A DNA stretch of 64,000 bases from Halobacterium bonnevillei (GCF_009831555.1 NZ_WUUU01000001.1:1-64000), one strand, 5' to 3'. Positions 1-10,058 are shown, counted from the stretch's first letter. Numbers and translations: made by a program. The notes: generated from the sequence alone by a model not told the origin.

Positions 1-39
1 AGAAGATTGAATTACCCGCAGAAAAGGCACTTATATTAG

Positions 40-1848
40 ATGAGCGAGGAAGACATCCCTCTCAGAGAAAAACTACTCGCGGCGAAGGAGGTTGCGCTCT
101 ATCGGCCGAAGTACACTGTACTGCTCGTCACATCTAGTTTTTTTTCGGCCTTCTTGGACGGTGTCGGCGTAAGTTTTCTGATCCCCATCATCGAAGTTGC
201 TCAGTCTGGCGACGCCGCTGCAGTTGATGCCTCCGGCTTAATGGGACTGTTTGTTGATGCCTATCAGATCGCAGGTATACCGTTTACCCTTGAATACATC
301 ATTGTCGGCGTTACCGCCGTTATCACCGGCCGCTACGTGCTGAGTTTCGTCACGGCATGGGCACGCGAGTATCTACGTGCGGATTACACGCGGTACATTC
401 GCCAGCAGATATTCGAGCACCTGCAGACCGCTCAGATAGCCTTCATTGACGAGGTAGGATCAGACGATGTACTCAACGCCGCGATTACACAGACGGAGTA
501 CGCAGGCCGGTCAGTATCTAAACTAGTTCGGCTAATGCAGGCGGGACTGGTCAGTGTCGTATATCTAGGTCTGGCGTTTTTCCTCAGTTCATATATGACT
601 ATTGTTACTATCGCCGTCCTCGGTGGTATCACTGTCCTCATTAGACATATTCTTGAGCCAGGTTATACGGTTGGAGATAGACTCGCCAACGCAAACGAGC
701 AGATACAATCCATCGTTCAGACGTCCTCGCAAGGTTCGAGGGACGTCCGCCTATTCAGCATTACCAACGAACTGAACGAGCAGTTCAAGCAGAGCATCGA
801 TAAGTATTTTCAGTCGCTAGTCAAACTTCAAAGAAATAAAGCCGCCATCAGTCAGTTATATCGGCTGAGCACTGCGTTGATGGTGTTTCTCCTCATCTAC
901 GGGGCGGTTCGCTTTACCAGCCTCGGAGTCGGCGGTCTCGGTGCATTTCTCTTCGCCATGTTCCGGCTGGCACCACGAGTCAGCAACATCAATAAACACC
1001 TGTACCAACTGGAGGGGGACCTGCCACACGTCATCCGGACTCACGAGTTTATGACCAAACTGCGCGAGCACCAAGAGATAGATACTGGTAGGGAACCAGC
1101 GCCTGATTCAGTTGAGCGACTGGCCTTCGAAAACGTGGGTTTTGCGTACAACAGCGAAGAATCAGTGCTGGAGGATATCTCGTTCAATCTCGAGTCGGGC
1201 GAAACAGTAGCACTGGTCGGGGAATCTGGGGCCGGAAAATCGACTATCATCTCGCTGGTTGTCAGGCTATACGACCCAGATGAAGGGGCTATAATGATTA
1301 ACGATGTTCCACTCACGGAGATCGATCTTAATGAGTGGCGCTCGAAACTCGCCGTTGTCCGGCAGAACCCCTATATTTTCGACGAATCGCTTCGGTACAA
1401 CCTTACTGTCGGCAACCGAAACGCCTCAGAAAAGGAAATACAACGAGTCTGTGATATTGCACAGGTTAGCGAGTTCCTCTCGGAACTGCCGAAGGGTTTC
1501 AACACCCGGCTTGGCGACGACGGTGTCCAATTATCTGGCGGTCAACGTCAACGAGTCGCTCTTGCACGTGCCTTGCTAAAGGATGCCGACGTACTCGTGC
1601 TGGATGAGGCGACTAGCAGTCTCGACTCCAATATCCAACAGCTAGTCCTTGAGGGCATTCGAGAGGCCAACGACGATTATTTGACTTTGATGATTTCACA
1701 TCAAATTTCTACTGTGAAAGATGCAGACCTGATACTTACAATTGAAGATGGGGTCGTTACTGAAGCGGGGATTCACGAGACGCTAGTTTCCAGTGGAGGA
1801 AAGTATAACGAACTACACCTTGCTCAGTCAGGTGCCAATAGTGGGTGA
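40..1848 (+). CDS. ABC transporter, fused permease/ATPase (exporter type)
   Basis: A 602-residue half-transporter of the MsbA/lipid-linked-glycan exporter type. Residues 1-330 are the membrane domain with several hydrophobic segments. The nucleotide-binding domain follows, with Walker A GESGAGKST near residue 394, the signature LSGGQRQR near 498 and Walker B VLVLDEATSS near 520. Such proteins work as homodimers that flip lipids, oligosaccharide-lipids or peptides across the membrane. Its position upstream of sugar-modifying and glycosyltransferase genes suggests export of a glycan precursor; that role is inference. The ATG at 40 is the first in frame. The next gene starts 41 bp downstream, so co-transcription is likely. 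Confidence 0.9.
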   Translation: MSEEDIPLREKLLAAKEVALYRPKYTVLLVTSSFFSAFLDGVGVSFLIPIIEVAQSGDAAAVDASGLMGLFVDAYQIAGIPFTLEYIIVGVTAVITGRYVLSFVTAWAREYLRADYTRYIRQQIFEHLQTAQIAFIDEVGSDDVLNAAITQTEYAGRSVSKLVRLMQAGLVSVVYLGLAFFLSSYMTIVTIAVLGGITVLIRHILEPGYTVGDRLANANEQIQSIVQTSSQGSRDVRLFSITNELNEQFKQSIDKYFQSLVKLQRNKAAISQLYRLSTALMVFLLIYGAVRFTSLGVGGLGAFLFAMFRLAPRVSNINKHLYQLEGDLPHVIRTHEFMTKLREHQEIDTGREPAPDSVERLAFENVGFAYNSEESVLEDISFNLESGETVALVGESGAGKSTIISLVVRLYDPDEGAIMINDVPLTEIDLNEWRSKLAVVRQNPYIFDESLRYNLTVGNRNASEKEIQRVCDIAQVSEFLSELPKGFNTRLGDDGVQLSGGQRQRVALARALLKDADVLVLDEATSSLDSNIQQLVLEGIREANDDYLTLMISHQISTVKDADLILTIEDGVVTEAGIHETLVSSGGKYNELHLAQSGANSG

Positions 1849-1889
1849 ATTATCTTGGAACCTTTGATACAACCGTTTTCACAGTATAA

Positions 1890-2819
1890 ATGATGGACGA
1901 AGGGGCCGTCGTGATCTCGCTTGACACCGAACTGGAGTGGGGGTTCCACGGTTTCGATGCCAACCACCACCTCAGTAGCGATGGAAGTCGGGAACGATCG
2001 AATATAAACCAACTGCTCTCACTGTTCGAATCGTTTGACTCTCCGGCGACATGGGCAATCGTTGGACACCTCTTTCTTGACGCGTGCGATGGCCATCACC
2101 ATGATATACCCTCCCCGACGTATGAGGAGGCTCCTAAAGGCTGGTGGGCAGAGGATCCTGGCCAGTCCAGAGAAACGGCCCCGCTTCGATACGGCCGTGA
2201 CATCGTGGAATCAATTCATGAGAGTCCTGTGCCTCACGAGATCGGGTGCCACACATTTTCGCACGTACTCTGTTGCCGGAAAGGATTTAGCAAAGAAATT
2301 CTATGTGAGGAGCTTCACGCGTGGATCGACGTTGCTGCGGCCTTCGATGCCGAACCGTTTTCTGTCGTCTTTCCACGCAACGAAGTAGCCCATCTTGACG
2401 CGCTCGTGGAGACTGGCTTCCGTGTGTACCGTGGTACGTCACCGGAGTGGCCGCTGTTGTTCGACAGTGGGATTGGGCCTTTTCAGGTATATCTCAAGTA
2501 CTTACTCGGTCGACCAGCCCCAGTAGTAGAGCCAGTTCGTGTTGAGGAATCACTGTGGGAACTGCCTGCGTCCCAGCATCTTAATTACGACCCACCATAT
2601 TTTTCGCATGTCGACAAATTACTGGACCGACGTCTAACACGTGCCAGAAAAGCAATTCAAGAGGTAGCCGAATCGGGCGGCGTCTACCATCTCTGGACGC
2701 ACCCACACAACTTCGATGAAAAAATGTTCCAAGATCTACGTGCGATCCTGGAAACAGCTGAGCGCTACAACGTGCCGGTCAGGACGATGCAGGAGATAAT
2801 TCAACAGAAAGAGTCTTGA
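1890..2819 (+). CDS. polysaccharide deacetylase-like protein (NodB fold)
   Basis: A 309-residue NodB-homology protein. The N-terminal strand SLDTELEWG carries the first acidic motif, and the metal-binding H-x-x-x-H motif is visible as CHTFSH in the middle. A later FPRNE segment sits where the family usually has its R-x-P motif. The family removes N- or O-acetyl groups from sugars by metal-dependent hydrolysis; no signal peptide is seen, so the protein may act on cytoplasmic precursors. It ends at the start of the AlkP-fold gene downstream. The same gene pairing recurs at 28884-31464 with a paralogue at 30523. The substrate is unknown. Confidence 0.8.
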   Translation: MMDEGAVVISLDTELEWGFHGFDANHHLSSDGSRERSNINQLLSLFESFDSPATWAIVGHLFLDACDGHHHDIPSPTYEEAPKGWWAEDPGQSRETAPLRYGRDIVESIHESPVPHEIGCHTFSHVLCCRKGFSKEILCEELHAWIDVAAAFDAEPFSVVFPRNEVAHLDALVETGFRVYRGTSPEWPLLFDSGIGPFQVYLKYLLGRPAPVVEPVRVEESLWELPASQHLNYDPPYFSHVDKLLDRRLTRARKAIQEVAESGGVYHLWTHPHNFDEKMFQDLRAILETAERYNVPVRTMQEIIQQKES

Positions 2820-2842
2820 GGGAATCGCTGCGAAAACTTACC

Positions 2843-4396
2843 ATGAGTTGGCCACGAACCGTCGTCGTCGGTATTGACGGCGGGCACTTCGAACTGATAC
2901 AACCGTGGGTGGAGGCAGGGCATCTCCCGAACATCAAACAAATTATTGACCAGGGTACTGCGGCCGACCTTGAATCGGTCTTACCACCAGTCACCTCGCC
3001 GAACTGGAAGGCGTATGCGACGGGGCGAAACCCGGGCCAGTTCGGCATCTTCTGGTGGGAGAATGTGGATGTTAAAGCCGAGCGCGTCTACTACCCCTCC
3101 GAGCGCAAGAACCGTTATCCTGACTTCTGGGAGTACATAGCTGAAGACGAACCAGTGGGTGTCGTCGGTGTACCGACAACTTACCCACCGAAATCGGTCG
3201 ATTCATTTATTGTCGCCGGCGCACCTGACGGGGAGAATAGTGGGTTCGCCAATCCTCAGTCCGTCGAACGATTCTTAACCGAAGAATTCGACTACCGTGT
3301 GATAAAAGAGAATCGAATGGTAGATGATCCGGATGCTACCACAGCCGAAATCCTTGATCTCATTGACCTCCGGTTCCGTGCTGCCAAGCGTCTCTGTGAC
3401 GAACACGACATCACCTTTCTCCAACTGACCACCTTCTATATCAATACACTTCACCACTTCTGCTGGGATGACGAAGAAACCCGCCGTGCGTGGGAGCTTA
3501 TTGACGACCATCTCGGTGAATTTCTCGCCGAGGATCGGAACGTCATCCTAATGAGTGACCACGGCTCCAACAAGATACGGACAGCTTTTCACATTAATAC
3601 TTGGCTCGAACAGAGGGGATTTCTCCACCTCGATTCAGGAATTGCCAACTCCCTGCACCGAGTTGGTCTGACTACCGACACACTCATTAGAATTACCTCG
3701 GCGCTTGGCATCCGGTCACTCGCTACGAAACTCGCTCCGCAATTTTTGTTGAACCAGATTCCCGACGGGTACGGTGAAATAAAACGCGAATCCAAGACTG
3801 ATAATATCGATTGGGGCCGGACGGAAGCTATCGCAAGTGGCCAGGGGCCAATCTATCTCACAATCGATGAGGATTCGCCGCAGTATGATGAAGTTCGTGA
3901 GTCTATACGGGAGGGGATATTGGAGCTGACAGATCCAGACGGAAACCCGGTCGCAGACGCTGTATATCGCGGCGAGGAAGTTTATCACGGCGAGTACAGT
4001 GATGAAGCTCCCGACCTCGTTATTGATCAGGCACGGGCGGTCCACATTCCAGGGGGCATTGGTCGCGACAAGGTGTTCACCGACCCTGCGACCGATGGTT
4101 GGCGCGCCGAAAATAAACGTCACGGCCTTTTCGCTGCCATCGGACCGGACTTCGCAACAGGAGTACTCGATTCACTATCGATTCTGGACCTCGCACCGAC
4201 GCTGCTACACCTCCATAACTGTCACGTCCCGGAGTCATTTGACGGAGCGGTGCGGACGGACCTGTTCGCTGACGGTAGTGCTGCGGGCGACCGGGAACCG
4301 ATGTTCCGTGAGAAAGAAGTCATTGGGACGGACGGCGATGAGGCGGTCGACGACAACCTCCAGTCCAGACTCTCTGACTTGGGATATCTGGAGTGA
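2843..4396 (+). CDS. alkaline phosphatase superfamily / type I phosphodiesterase-like enzyme
   Basis: A 517-residue protein starting at the ATG MSWPRTVVVG; an upstream in-frame TTG at 2816 overlaps the previous gene and is less likely. Visible motifs are metal-ligand Asp in GIDGG (D12), nucleophile Thr in PPVTSPNWKA (T51), the metal-binding LMSDHGS near residue 236, and RHGLFAAIGPDF plus SILDLAPTLLHL near the C-terminus. Family members hydrolyse or transfer phosphate, phosphodiester or sulfate esters. No signal peptide is visible. It is closely related to the protein at 28884-30416, sharing long identical stretches. The C-terminus is SRLSDLGYLE, a tail shared with other proteins in this window. 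The substrate is unknown; a glycan phosphodiester is a guess. Confidence 0.85.
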   Translation: MSWPRTVVVGIDGGHFELIQPWVEAGHLPNIKQIIDQGTAADLESVLPPVTSPNWKAYATGRNPGQFGIFWWENVDVKAERVYYPSERKNRYPDFWEYIAEDEPVGVVGVPTTYPPKSVDSFIVAGAPDGENSGFANPQSVERFLTEEFDYRVIKENRMVDDPDATTAEILDLIDLRFRAAKRLCDEHDITFLQLTTFYINTLHHFCWDDEETRRAWELIDDHLGEFLAEDRNVILMSDHGSNKIRTAFHINTWLEQRGFLHLDSGIANSLHRVGLTTDTLIRITSALGIRSLATKLAPQFLLNQIPDGYGEIKRESKTDNIDWGRTEAIASGQGPIYLTIDEDSPQYDEVRESIREGILELTDPDGNPVADAVYRGEEVYHGEYSDEAPDLVIDQARAVHIPGGIGRDKVFTDPATDGWRAENKRHGLFAAIGPDFATGVLDSLSILDLAPTLLHLHNCHVPESFDGAVRTDLFADGSAAGDREPMFREKEVIGTDGDEAVDDNLQSRLSDLGYLE

Positions 4397-4407
4397 CGGC
4401 GCTGAGA

Positions 4408-5520
4408 TCAGGTGTGGCGCTCGGGATAGGCGTTGCGTACTCCGTCAAGAATAACGCCGATTCGATGCTCGAATGTGTGTTCGTCCTTCGCCCGTTGGTA
4501 ACCGTTCGCCGCGATTCGTTCGCGTTCTTCATCGTTGTCCAGATAGTATCTAACTTTGTCGAGCAGATTTTCTTTGGAATCGTAAGTGACTAATTCTTCA
4601 CCGACTTCGAAGGCCGACTCGATGTTGGGAACGTCGCTGATTAATTGGAATGCACCGGCGCCGGGTATCTCGAACGTCCGCATGTTGAGTCCCACGGGAC
4701 CACCGTTTTTCACTTTCCAGGACTTGTGTACGTTCACACAGATGCGCGAACGATTGTATATCTCATTAATTGTTGCGTGGTCTACATATTGATTGTTGAC
4801 GCGGTCGCCCAGCGCCCGATGTTTGACCCGATAGCGATAAACCGAAAACGGATTATACCAGTCCCACGCCGAGTCCCAGATCTGAATATCTATGTCGAGC
4901 TCACTGGCGAGATGTGTGAGGAGTTCCCTGCGCCGATCATCGCGGAGATTGCCGACGAAGGAAACATCTATCGACGGCCCCTCAGTCGTCGTCTCGTCGA
5001 ATTTCGTTCCATCATGGGCGAGCGGGAGATACGACGGTACAATATTGTCGGCGAAGCGCTCTGTGTCGGCGGGATCAAACACGTACACGTTGTCGTAGAA
5101 GCGTCCCCCTTCGGCAGTATAAGGGAGTCGCTCCAATTCGTCATACGACCAGAGTGCGGTCGTGACTCTCGTTTCGTCGCGCAGCCAGCGAACTGTGTCT
5201 GGCCGGAGAAATTCGCCCTTAATGACGAGTACGAAGTCGGGGTCTGTCTCACGGACACTCCTTCGCACGTCTTCATTGAACGCGTCAATAAGATTGCTGT
5301 GCCGGCGGAGTTTTAATCGCTCAATATCTTTTTTGAGATCGCTATACTTGAAGAGTTTCAAGCTTGCATAGTACAACTTCTTTGATAAGGATTCATCGGC
5401 ATCGGGATACTGGAGGTGGGACATTTCGATGCCGCGCCGCTCGATGGTAGCGGCGATAGCATCGCCGTAACCGTGGAAATTTGGACTGATGAGGAGACCA
5501 CAGGCCGGCCAATCATTCAT
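4408..5520 (-). CDS. CgeB-like glycosyltransferase family 1 protein
   Basis: About 370 residues, starting at the ATG MNDWPACG; a GTG two codons upstream is an alternative. The C-terminal third contains N-M-R-T-F-E-I-P-G-A-G-A-F and a downstream EELVTYDSKENLLDKV segment. This is the pattern of the CgeB / Glyco_trans_1_2 group, in which the Arg and Glu sit in the donor-nucleotide site. N-terminal residues LLISPNFHGYGD fit the first Rossmann half of a GT-B fold. It converges with the AlkP gene (12 bp between stops). It is probably a cytoplasmic glycosyltransferase of the surface-glycan pathway; donor and acceptor cannot be read from the sequence. Confidence 0.8.
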   Translation of the reverse strand: MNDWPACGLLISPNFHGYGDAIAATIERRGIEMSHLQYPDADESLSKKLYYASLKLFKYSDLKKDIERLKLRRHSNLIDAFNEDVRRSVRETDPDFVLVIKGEFLRPDTVRWLRDETRVTTALWSYDELERLPYTAEGGRFYDNVYVFDPADTERFADNIVPSYLPLAHDGTKFDETTTEGPSIDVSFVGNLRDDRRRELLTHLASELDIDIQIWDSAWDWYNPFSVYRYRVKHRALGDRVNNQYVDHATINEIYNRSRICVNVHKSWKVKNGGPVGLNMRTFEIPGAGAFQLISDVPNIESAFEVGEELVTYDSKENLLDKVRYYLDNDEERERIAANGYQRAKDEHTFEHRIGVILDGVRNAYPERHT

Positions 5521-5600
5521 AGACACCCATAATCGGCCGGGTTATTAAACACTCTGATCTGAGACTGAAATAAAAGATTTTATTTAGGGTGTGGACCAGT

Positions 5601-7079
5601 TTAGAGATATCCAAGGTCCTCCAGTCTGTGCTTAACGGCCTCGTTGTCGTCCTCTCTATCTACCCGAAATTTAGTCTCGAATACCTCATTAACAGTTTCG
5701 TACTCGCCCTCGCACCCGACCCACTCGATGAGTGGTCGGCCGTCCATGGAGTCGGGTACGGGCAGACCGAACAGGAGACAGAGAGTTGGGGCAATATCCG
5801 AGAGGGAGGCTGAATTCGGGGTTCCTACGAACGATGGCCCTTTTCCAACTAGTATTCCCTCGCTGTCGTGAAACGCCATAGTCGTGTCTCTCCACACGGC
5901 TCCGGTTGGACCGCGAACAAACCGGACAGTATCTGAGTGTAACAGTACGATTGGATTGACATCAGCCCGTGCCGGTAGTACCTGTGCTCGCAAACCATCA
6001 ATATCGCTCACTTTTGCGGAAATTTCTTCGATAATTGCCTCGTCATCTGCTGCTGTTACCTCAATTGCGGGAGTGTCTTTCGATACGCAGTACGCGTCGG
6101 AACTCTCGACATCGATCTTTGCCTCACTTGTGAACGCAATATCGGCCGTCGAGCGGAGCGCGTCGTTGATGCGCTTTGCGACGAGGAATACTCCCGGGAG
6201 ATGAGAAACGCGCCGCAATAGGCTACCCGCATTGATGATTGTTTGGTTGCGTTCGGTTCGACTCTCAAAGTGCTTCCCATCGGCTGACGTGACTAGATAA
6301 CCCTGTTCGCGTAGCCAGTCATTAACAGAGAACTGTTGATGGTAAATACGGAAGCCATGATCGCTGAGCAGAATCAGGTCGTCGTCGTTCCCGAGTGAAT
6401 TGTTGACCGTTTCTACGAACGAATCGACGGCACCGAGGATTTCCCGTGCACTAGACGCCTTCTTCGAATTAGGTTCGTATTCGAGATGTTTTAGCGACTT
6501 GTGTTGGAGCCAGTCAGTGGCACTAACAAGATGAAAGTAGAACTCGTGATCATTGGCGTCAAGCACAGATTGAAAGATGGCCGCGTTATGCCGAAAGACT
6601 TCCTCGATTCGTTCCAATTGAGCTAATTTCGACTCACTTGGTTGGAATGAAGGGTACGATGGTCGTTCGACATCGTAGCGCTCACAAAGATCCGGTGGAA
6701 ATGGATCATTGCTATCACCGTCCAACCAGGAGGGCATTATATCTCCTTCGACTCGGGGCGGTAATGCAAACGGCAGATTCTGAAGATAACAAGAAATACC
6801 GTTACTATCTAACCATTCGTAGACAGTCTGACGGTCTAGCGCTCGGCCGTCGAGCATCGATGCGTTAAACTGATCGTCATAACTTACGAAATCGAGTAGT
6901 CGGTGCGAATTTGCTTCTAATCCTGTCTGGAACGTTGCCCACGCCGGAGCGGTGATAGGTGGGACGGTACTTCGGAGTGGACTAGCATAACCGCTCTCGT
7001 AGAGTTGCTGTATTGTTGGCGTGTAGGTGAGTAAACCTTCATGGAAACCATCTAGGCCGATGACGACCGTCTTAGACAT
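5601..7079 (-). CDS. alkaline phosphatase superfamily protein (nucleotide pyrophosphatase-like)
   Basis: A 492-residue AlkP-fold enzyme, more distant from the two close paralogues at 2843 and 28884. Motifs are GLDGF (D10), PPITAPAWATF with Thr43 as nucleophile, LILLSDHGF for metal binding, and SLSDIAPTLCLL near the end. The last residues HRLEDLGYL carry the shared R-L-x-D-L-G-Y tail. It would hydrolyse or transfer a phospho-group; the substrate is unknown. It is divergent from the decayed IS6 copy starting at 7128, whose insertion lies 49 bp upstream of its start and may have separated it from its native promoter. Confidence 0.85.
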   Translation of the reverse strand: MSKTVVIGLDGFHEGLLTYTPTIQQLYESGYASPLRSTVPPITAPAWATFQTGLEANSHRLLDFVSYDDQFNASMLDGRALDRQTVYEWLDSNGISCYLQNLPFALPPRVEGDIMPSWLDGDSNDPFPPDLCERYDVERPSYPSFQPSESKLAQLERIEEVFRHNAAIFQSVLDANDHEFYFHLVSATDWLQHKSLKHLEYEPNSKKASSAREILGAVDSFVETVNNSLGNDDDLILLSDHGFRIYHQQFSVNDWLREQGYLVTSADGKHFESRTERNQTIINAGSLLRRVSHLPGVFLVAKRINDALRSTADIAFTSEAKIDVESSDAYCVSKDTPAIEVTAADDEAIIEEISAKVSDIDGLRAQVLPARADVNPIVLLHSDTVRFVRGPTGAVWRDTTMAFHDSEGILVGKGPSFVGTPNSASLSDIAPTLCLLFGLPVPDSMDGRPLIEWVGCEGEYETVNEVFETKFRVDREDDNEAVKHRLEDLGYL

Positions 7080-7127
7080 ACCGGAGGTACGTCAGTGCAT
7101 GTACAAAAGCATTATGAGTGAAATAAT

Positions 7128-7824
7128 GGCGGTGTTCAGATAAGGATGAAGAGTGAGGCGGAGCGATCTTCAGTGATCTATACCAGAAATCGCCCTCGTC
7201 AACGGGTGTTTGAGCGAGATGGAGCTAGGTTTTGTGGAGCGAGAAGCAACACCGAAACATTTTATGAATCTCGGTATTCAGTTCCATTTGCGAGGACTAT
7301 CACGTTCGAATCCCGTCTCTATTCTCGATATGTTCGGTGTTGACCGGGCTCAATCCACCGTTCACAACTGGGTTCACAAGACCGATCTACAGCCGGAGGA
7401 AGGTCGTAATCCGGATCAGGTTGCGGTTGACGAGACCGTGATCCGACTGAATGATGAGCAGTATTGGCTGTACGCCGCTATCGATCCGGCCACGAACAAT
7501 TTGTTGCATACAAAGCTTGAACCAGTCCGAGCCAATGTTTTCGCTCACGCGTTTTTCACCGAGCTACGTTAGAAACACGAAGTTGAGAACGCCGTGTTAC
7601 TCGTCGATGGCGCTGCACCGGTCCAAGACGCTTGCTCTCGTCACGGCCTTGGTTACAGATACGAAAAAATATGGTAATCGGAACAGCGTTGAACATATCT
7701 TTCATGAAGTAAAACGGAGAACTAGCTGTTTCTCGAACTGTTTCAGCAACGCGAATCGAGAAACTGCCGACAAGTGGTTATAATCGTTCGCCTTCGCATG
7801 GAATCAGCTTATTTGAGCACTACC
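7128..7824 (+). mobile_element. IS6-family element, lineage A, decayed copy with 8-bp target duplication
   Basis: A 697-bp element bounded by imperfect inverted repeats: GGCGGTGTTCAGATAAG at the left (7128-7144) and CTTATTTGAGCACTACC at the right (7808-7824). It is flanked by a perfect 8-bp direct repeat GAAATAAT (7120-7127 and 7825-7832), the duplication size known for IS6-family transposition. It has exactly the length of the intact copy at 15979-16675, so it has decayed by point mutation and balanced small indels without large deletion. Confidence 0.92.
7180..7816 (+). pseudogene. IS6-family transposase pseudogene (lineage A)
   Basis: The reading frame matches the transposase at 16032-16667 but is inactivated at least four times. 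The start ATG has become ATA (7180-7182). A TAG stop lies at 7570-7572. A one-base insertion near 7667 shifts the frame. A TAA interrupts the segment before the C-terminus at about 7781. The DDE Asp of VAVDET and the later VDG Asp are still recognisable in the broken frames. The copy cannot make a full-length enzyme. Confidence 0.9.
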
Positions 7825-7837
7825 GAAATAATGGGTC

Positions 7838-8303
7838 GTGTAAAGTTAGGAAGAGGCGATCGTTAGTTCGGGTGATCTATGACTGAATTCTGCTGCCTCT
7901 TCGGAGGCATCGAGTGGATCGTGTTGAAGATTGTGGAGCGAGAGCGGATATCCTAACAGATCATTGAACTCGGTATTCACCTCCATCTTGCGGGTCTCTC
8001 ACTTTTGAATACCAAACAGTATATTGAGAGGTTTTGTGTTGAGCGGAGTCGTACTGCGATTCATAATTGGGTGCAGAAAGCCGGTCTATAGCCGGCTGGC
8101 GGCGGTATCCGAATTGGACTGCGGTCGACGAGACAGTAATTCAGTTCAACGACGGACGAAACTCACTGTACGGCGCTGTTACTCTTGATACAAACAAATT
8201 TCTCCACGTCAAGCTGTTTCAGACGAGAACTACGCAACTTACCATGCTGTTCTTGCATGAACTTCGCGAGAATCAGCAGGTTGAGCAAGCAATTTTTTGC
8301 CAA
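7838..8303 (+). mobile_element. IS6-family element, lineage B, 3'-truncated relic
   Basis: It begins with a left end GTGTAAAGTTAGGAAG, matching the ends of the copies at 26691-27374 and 32073-32754. Recognisable pieces of transposase follow in several frames: a 'VERER' region, an HTH-like 'IHNWVQKA' region, 'VDETVIQFND', and 'TQLTMLFLHELREN'. It has multiple stop codons and stops matching just before the second catalytic Asp region. It lies five bases beyond the target duplication of the preceding IS6-A copy, so two unrelated insertions are nearly abutting. Confidence 0.75.
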
Positions 8304-8897
8304 TTGAACACGCTATATCAAAGCCGGGTTAGAGCAACCCATTCAGATTTTATAATTTAGTATCAACATAAAATAAAACTGAATAACAATATGCAAATAA
8401 AAAACATTATATACAGAATATACCCTACCCAAACACACCCACAACACAGTTTGTATAAATGTATCAGGATTGAAATGTTGTTATTTAACCATATCTGTAT
8501 TAAATAATTTAAATTTAATCTATAGCATATTTGTAATGCCAGTGTCAACAATACTTTCTGTCGAAAAACTTTGCGGAGTGATCATGATCAGCAGATATCT
8601 GTATTGAACGGTATGTTCCTGAGATTAACGATTACTTCCGCAGCGAGGTTTAGATTAGTTGTTATGACGAGTGCGGAGCAAACTGATACTATCTTTCGCA
8701 CTGTGGACGGCGAAGCCAGGAACTATCTTACGACTATCGGCCCGCTCCTTTAGTTGTTAAGTATCAATATAAATATTCATGTATGATTAGTGATCGGGCA
8801 GTAGAAAATAAGGAGAATCCATAACTTCCTCGATCTGGGCCAGGATGGACAACGAATGAAACGCTAATGATTTAGGACCTCAGAAGCATGCTTAGGC
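8304..8897. other. A/T-rich intergenic region without a supported gene
   Basis: About 590 bp, strongly A/T rich (long AAT/TTA runs around 8360-8530). A short open stretch at 8571-8753 has no start context or recognisable product, and its frames contain stops on both sides. I see no tRNA, no inverted-repeat element and no conserved protein motif. It probably represents decayed DNA between the IS relic and the A/T-rich glycosyltransferase gene. Confidence 0.5.
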
Positions 8898-10058
8898 ATG
8901 GACATCCTTCTGATAACTGGAGATTTCTACCCAATAACCGCTGGTGGCGCGTTTGAAGACACTGAAGTAGCAAAGTACGCTAATGAACAGGGACATAATG
9001 TAACAGTATTCACATTTAAATTAGACGACTCCCCCCGGCGTGAATTGTATCAGGGAATAGATGTACGCCGGCCAATACAACCGCCGTTTATCCAGGCCTC
9101 GATAGGCTCTATTCGGAGTAACCTTGGACGGTTATTCGCCTCGTTTGTCCTATTCTTATATGTATTAAAGTATTCCTTTAGTGAAAATAGTGATGTTATC
9201 TATTCTACTAATCATTCTGTTCATTGGGTTTCAAAAGTTGTTGGTGACTTTATCAATAGTCCAGTCGTAACAATTGTCTCGTATACTCCATCACTAGATA
9301 AATCAAACAAAAATATAACCAACATGTCTTATTTATTAGAACAATTGAATTTTCGGTTCTTCATGGGAAAATTTATACACTGTCGAACTCCACAAATTCG
9401 AGACGATATCAAAGCAATAAAAAGCAATACACCAGTGCAGGTCACACATGGAATCGTAAATAAAGAACGAGTCCGGGAGGCAGCAGACTCACTCCCTACT
9501 GAACCCGGGTGGGAAAAAACGGAGTTTGACATAAATTCACAAAATCATGTTTTATTGTTTGTTGGTAGGCTTGTCCCTTTGAAAAATCCTAAAATCGCTA
9601 TTGATGTTTTTTCAGAACTTCCAGATAATTTTGAGCTTATCATCATCGGGGATGGGCCCGAAATGTATGCGACTAAAAATTACGCAAAAACTATAATATC
9701 GAAGGAAAAAATTCACTTTGCGGGGGAAATCTCTCATGTAGAGACATTACAAACAATGCTATTAGCCGATGCTCTAGTTCTTACATCTACTACTGAATCC
9801 TATGGAGCTGTAGTATTTGAAGCTCTTTCCTGCTCTTCTTACGTCGTCGCGCCAAGAATCGGTATTTTACCGTCTCTTTCCGATGATATAGAATGTCTTA
9901 AGTTATCTCCACCCAAAGGTATGGCAAAAAAAATCCAAGATATGAATATGTCTTCATCACAGCGAAAAGTAAATAGTAAATTAATGGAAAAATACTCAAT
10001 CGAGAATTTTGCTGATGATGTTTGCACATCTTTCGAAAAGGTTGTCGACAATCGCTAA
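8898..10058 (+). CDS. glycosyltransferase family 4
   Basis: A 386-residue GT-B protein. The N-terminus LLITGDFYPITAGGAFED is the glycine-rich acceptor loop. The donor half starts at LLFVGRLVPLKNPKIAI. The E-x7-E type motif is seen as TESYGAVVFEAL, typical of retaining family-4 transferases. It lacks membrane segments and presumably acts on the inner face of the membrane. Codon usage is much more A/T rich at third positions than in the neighbouring genes, suggesting separate acquisition. It is flanked by IS relics on both sides and stands alone, with no operon partner. Donor and acceptor sugars cannot be told. Confidence 0.88.
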   Translation: MDILLITGDFYPITAGGAFEDTEVAKYANEQGHNVTVFTFKLDDSPRRELYQGIDVRRPIQPPFIQASIGSIRSNLGRLFASFVLFLYVLKYSFSENSDVIYSTNHSVHWVSKVVGDFINSPVVTIVSYTPSLDKSNKNITNMSYLLEQLNFRFFMGKFIHCRTPQIRDDIKAIKSNTPVQVTHGIVNKERVREAADSLPTEPGWEKTEFDINSQNHVLLFVGRLVPLKNPKIAIDVFSELPDNFELIIIGDGPEMYATKNYAKTIISKEKIHFAGEISHVETLQTMLLADALVLTSTTESYGAVVFEALSCSSYVVAPRIGILPSLSDDIECLKLSPPKGMAKKIQDMNMSSSQRKVNSKLMEKYSIENFADDVCTSFEKVVDNR

